From JBMNGN01 sp050949865 (GTDB lineage: Bacteria > Bacillota > Syntrophomonadia > Syntrophomonadales > Syntrophomonadaceae): 64,000 nt of DNA. Positions 60,719 to 64,000 of this stretch are shown in pieces. The position numbers were made by a program, and so were the translations under genes. Under the pieces are notes generated by a model, which worked only from the letters and a program-made list of their open reading frames with translations, had not been told where the DNA came from and ran no database searches. The DNA lies in the NCBI GenBank assembly GCA_050949865.1, contig JBMNGN010000002.1, forward strand, positions 1 to 64,000, read 5' to 3'. The number at the start of each line of letters is the position of its first letter. Within the stretch, counting starts at the first letter, position 1.

Positions 60719-63700
60719 GTGAGTTTTGTCCATTTGCATTGCCATTCTCCCTTTTCCTTTCTTGACGGGGGATCAAGGATTGATCTTCTGATAAAGAGGG
60801 CAGCAGAATTTAATATGCCTGCCCTGGCTATAACTGATCATGATAATCTTTGTGCCGCAGTCCAATTCCACCGGGCAGCGCGAGCGGCAGGCATAAAACC
60901 AATTCAAGGGATAGAGATTACCCTGGAAGGAGGTCATCATTTAACCCTTCTGGCTAAAGGACCTGAAGGCTATGCTAGTTTATGCCGGTTAGTTACCAGA
61001 GCTCATCTTAGTAATCCCAGGGGCAGCCCGCAAGCGGGAATTAAAGATTTGGACTCCCTGTCCGATTTAATAGTTTTGTCTGGATGCCGGCGAAGTCCAA
61101 TTATAGCTGCAATTCTGAAACGCAGGTACCAGGAGGCCTGGAGGGAGACTATCCGGCTTAAAGAAATAATGGGAAGGGATTCCTTTTTTATTGAATTGCA
61201 GAATCCCCTTTTACCTGGCAACCGTTATATTAATTACCGGCTTTTGGAACTGGCAAAACAGGCTGGGATAGAAGCAGTAGCAACCAATAATGTTCATTAT
61301 GCCGATAAGGAGGGTTTTAAACTGCATGACGTCCTTTGCTGTGTGCGTACATTGACTACTGTAGAGGACGTCAATCTGGAACGGCCTTTTAATGCGGAGA
61401 ATTTTCTGAAATCTCCCGGAGAGATGGAGGAGCTTTTTGTCTTTTATCCGCGGGCAATTATAAACTCCTTGGTTATTGCTGAACGATGTGAACCAGCCCT
61501 AAACCCCCAGGCCTTTCATTTCCCGGCCTGGTCCCTTTTGCCAGGGGAAGACTCGAATACTCTCTTGCGCCAGGCTTGCTGGGAAGGAGCCCGGAACCGT
61601 TATCAAAAACCTGGTTTGCAGGTTGTGGCCAGGCTGGAACATGAGTTAAAAATAATTGAAGAGATGGGTTTTGCCGATTATTTTTTAGTGGTTAGGGACC
61701 TGGTGGAATATGCCCGCAAGCAGGGGATAAGGTATGCCGGGCGGGGTTCGGCAGCAGATTCTCTGGTAGCCTATTGCCTGGGGATTACCGAAGTTGATTC
61801 CCTTGAGAGGGGTCTGCTTTTTGAACGGTTTATGAACCCGGAAAGAGTTGGCATGCCGGATATTGATATAGATTTTGAATCCCGGTACCGGGATAAGGTA
61901 ATAGATTATATATACGAAAAATACGGGACTGACCATGTTGCCCGGGTAGCTACTTATAATACCTTCAGAGCCCGTTCGGCATTGCGTGATATTGGTAAAG
62001 CATTGGGATTTGCAGAATCAGAATTAGATCCGCTGTGTAAAAGAATACCCTTTTATGCTGCCGCCGACCAAATAAGACTGCTTATGGACCGATTGCCTGA
62101 ACTAAAAAACTGTGGTTTACATGCTCCAAAGTATAAACTGCTTTTAGACTGCTGTGAAGAATTGGCTGGCTTCCCGCGATTTCTTGGTATGCATTTAGGA
62201 GGGGTGGTTATAAGCGATATCCCTATAACCCAGCTCACCCCCTTGCAATCTTCGGGGATCGGCCCGGCAATCAGCCAGTTTGACAAGGATGATATAGAAT
62301 ACCTGGGACTTATCAAGCTTGATTTACTGCCCTTGCGCACCCTTTCTGTAGTCCGGGAAGCTGCTGCTTATATCAATCAGTCTGAAGATTTTAATTATGA
62401 CCAGATTCCTTTAAATGACCAACCAACTTATGAAATGATTAACCGGGGGGAAACTATAGGGGTTTTTCAACTGGAAAGCCCGGCCCAGAGAGCTTTACAA
62501 TCCCGGTTTAATGCTTGTGAGTTTGAGGATATAGTGGCCAGCATGGCACTTATAAGGCCGGGGCCGATAAAAGGAAATATGGTTGAGCCTTATATAAGCC
62601 GTCGGCAGGGTAGGGAAGCCATTACTTACCTGCATCCTCTTTTAAAACCGATTCTCGATAAAACCTATGGGGTAGTTCTTTTTCAGGAACAGGTAATAGA
62701 AATTGCTCAAGCTATTGCCGGTTTCACTCTGGGGGAAGCAGATCAGCTTCGGCGGGTAATGACCCATTCCCGTTCCCAGAAATCCATGAATGAAATCGGC
62801 GAGACATTTATGAAGCGGGCTGTTCAGCGGGGAGTAGAAATTTCAGTGGCCAGGGAAATTTTTAGCTGCATATCGGGATATGCCGGCTATGGATTCTGTG
62901 AAGCCCATGCTGCTGCATTTGCTACCACCAGCTTTAAGACTGCTTATCTGGTTAGGCATTATCCCGCCCAATATTTTACCGCAATCCTTAATAACCAGCC
63001 CATGGGATTTTATCCGGCCCGGATCATATGTAATGAAGCCCGGCGGCGGGGTATAGATATACTGCCTCCTGATATTAACCTCAGCGATGCTTTATTTACA
63101 GTGGAAAGAGGAGCTATTCGAGTTGGATTAAACCAGGTTAAAGGCATGAGTGCAGCTGCTTTGGAATCCATTATCGCTGCCAGGTCCTCTAATCCTTTTG
63201 CTTCACTTGAAGACTTTATGCTAAGGACGGCTTGTTCCTGTGACATTATTGAAAACCTTATTAAGTGCGGTGCATTTGATACAATTAACCTGGATAGGCA
63301 TTATTTGCTGGCCGTTCTGTTACATGGGGATGCTGTTAGGGTAACAGGAGATCTTGCTACCCTAACAGCGTCCCCATGTAACCCCCCTCCATGCAGCGCC
63401 AAGTATAAGGCCTGGGAATATGAGATACTGGGTATTGAAATAGGGGAGCATCGAATGGCAGCATGGCGGGATGAATTTAAAAAAAGGGGGATATGCAGCA
63501 GCCGGGAAGTCAAATCTTGTAAAAGCGGTTCAATGATAAAAATGGGGGGATTTCTTCTCCATCCCCATCGCCCCCCAACTAGAAGCGGCCGGATTACGGT
63601 TTTTTTCTCCCTCGAAGATGAATATGGGATTACAGATATAACCATGTTTGAAGATATATATATGAAGTACGGGTACCTTGTCTTTGGTCCACAATACGGC

Positions 63701-63778
63701 CCATTAATCGTTAGTGGCCGTTTGCAGCGCCGGGGACACGGGATAAATATTATAGCTCAAAAACTGGAAAGGGGTTAA
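60719..63778 (+). CDS. dnaE2: Error-prone C-family DNA polymerase (DnaE2)
   Basis: A 1019-residue DnaE2-type polymerase. PHP domain starts VHLHCHSPFSFLDGG (metal His kept); the catalytic Asp pair is in MPDIDIDFESRYRDKVIDY (about 378) with a third Asp in KLDLLPLRTLSV; an OB-fold ends the protein (ITVFFSLEDEYGITDITMFE). It performs translesion synthesis under SOS control through the LexA box at 59379. A REP-like palindrome (63320-63381) is inserted in frame. GTG 60719 has AGGTGG upstream. Confidence 0.93.
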   Translation: MSFVHLHCHSPFSFLDGGSRIDLLIKRAAEFNMPALAITDHDNLCAAVQFHRAARAAGIKPIQGIEITLEGGHHLTLLAKGPEGYASLCRLVTRAHLSNPRGSPQAGIKDLDSLSDLIVLSGCRRSPIIAAILKRRYQEAWRETIRLKEIMGRDSFFIELQNPLLPGNRYINYRLLELAKQAGIEAVATNNVHYADKEGFKLHDVLCCVRTLTTVEDVNLERPFNAENFLKSPGEMEELFVFYPRAIINSLVIAERCEPALNPQAFHFPAWSLLPGEDSNTLLRQACWEGARNRYQKPGLQVVARLEHELKIIEEMGFADYFLVVRDLVEYARKQGIRYAGRGSAADSLVAYCLGITEVDSLERGLLFERFMNPERVGMPDIDIDFESRYRDKVIDYIYEKYGTDHVARVATYNTFRARSALRDIGKALGFAESELDPLCKRIPFYAAADQIRLLMDRLPELKNCGLHAPKYKLLLDCCEELAGFPRFLGMHLGGVVISDIPITQLTPLQSSGIGPAISQFDKDDIEYLGLIKLDLLPLRTLSVVREAAAYINQSEDFNYDQIPLNDQPTYEMINRGETIGVFQLESPAQRALQSRFNACEFEDIVASMALIRPGPIKGNMVEPYISRRQGREAITYLHPLLKPILDKTYGVVLFQEQVIEIAQAIAGFTLGEADQLRRVMTHSRSQKSMNEIGETFMKRAVQRGVEISVAREIFSCISGYAGYGFCEAHAAAFATTSFKTAYLVRHYPAQYFTAILNNQPMGFYPARIICNEARRRGIDILPPDINLSDALFTVERGAIRVGLNQVKGMSAAALESIIAARSSNPFASLEDFMLRTACSCDIIENLIKCGAFDTINLDRHYLLAVLLHGDAVRVTGDLATLTASPCNPPPCSAKYKAWEYEILGIEIGEHRMAAWRDEFKKRGICSSREVKSCKSGSMIKMGGFLLHPHRPPTRSGRITVFFSLEDEYGITDITMFEDIYMKYGYLVFGPQYGPLIVSGRLQRRGHGINIIAQKLERG
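63320..63381. repeat. In-frame REP-like palindrome within dnaE2
   Basis: Two 24-nt arms (63320-63343 and 63358-63381) are reverse complements except for one G-U pair, with a 14-nt loop. The arms contain CATGGGGA-type and GCTGTTAGGG segments. It codes for LLHGDAVRVTGDLATLTASP, residues with no counterpart in other DnaE2 proteins that I recall. It looks like a mobile REP element captured in a coding gene. Confidence 0.85.
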
Positions 63779-64000
63779 AGAATAAAGGGTTTCCGGGTTA
63801 GCTTTTATAAAGGAATTGGTTATAAAGAGCGCTAACTGGAAGAAAACTGTCCCTTGGCTAAGGGTTGCTAAAAACCCGGTTAAATTGCCCAAACAGGAAG
63901 AAGGGATATAAAGGAGCTGAAAGGGGGCAAATAACTCGGAAGTTTTTTAAAATAGTTTAAGCTAAAGGTTAAAATGTGCTACAGTTGATTTAGTTTTTCT
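63779..64000. other. Downstream flank, nothing recognised
   Basis: 222 nt to the window edge with no convincing gene or hairpin. A purine-rich GGAGCTGAAAGGGGGC near 63914 might be a ribosome site but no frame follows within the window. Confidence 0.4.

Noticed and set aside
1..64000. tRNA, rRNA or tmRNA genes
   Set aside because: No cloverleaf-like or conserved rRNA segment was recognised on either strand by eye; a covariance-model scan would be needed to exclude them fully.

Overview
The window looks like the chromosome of a low-to-mid GC Gram-positive anaerobe (Firmicutes, Clostridia; a Syntrophomonas-like host is a guess, not a demonstration). Support comes from strong AGGAGG ribosome sites, a GAAC-N4-GTTC LexA box, a sigma-54-type promoter and a clostridial-style prophage with stacked large serine recombinases.

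Region 1, about 1-37.4 kb, is most of an HK97-like siphovirus prophage, entered from its early side. Early genes: a regulator remnant, a sigma-like gene with an in-frame stop, DUF2800/DUF2815 recombination genes, family A DNA polymerase, antirepressor, VapE-type primase-helicase, VRR-NUC nuclease, SNF2 helicase and an ArpU-like late regulator. Late genes follow a promoter with three 10-bp repeats: HNH, small terminase, a metabolic cassette (S-adenosylmethionine synthetase, ParB-methyltransferase, a 262-aa protein, DUF4314, amidoligase, gamma-glutamylcyclotransferase), large terminase, an AT-rich moron, portal, protease, capsid, head-tail connectors, tail genes (with a -1 frameshift site), holin, amidase, and three serine-recombinase genes. 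The protease, capsid N-terminus, a tail protein and the amidase carry single-base insertions, so the prophage is probably defective.

Region 2, about 37.4-43.6 kb, is an accessory cluster: an XRE regulator, unknown proteins, two adjacent PD-(D/E)XK-like nucleases and a frameshifted HNH-type gene. It is a candidate defence module. Region 3, 43.6-50.1 kb, is a type I restriction-modification locus (hsdM truncated at its 5' end beside an IS21-like scar, then hsdS, hsdR and a YgjP-type metalloprotease).

Region 4, 50.1-64 kb, is chromosomal: cyclopropane fatty acid synthase, an SMP-30 lactonase, an EAL-HDOD protein, a three-gene transposon (AAA ATPase, DDE transposase, DUF6431), an ArsB/NhaD-type permease with a sigma-54-like promoter, an SRAP protein, and a LexA-controlled mutasome operon (ImuB-like, DUF6504, DnaE2) whose dnaE2 contains an in-frame REP-like palindrome. 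No rRNA, tRNA or CRISPR array was found.
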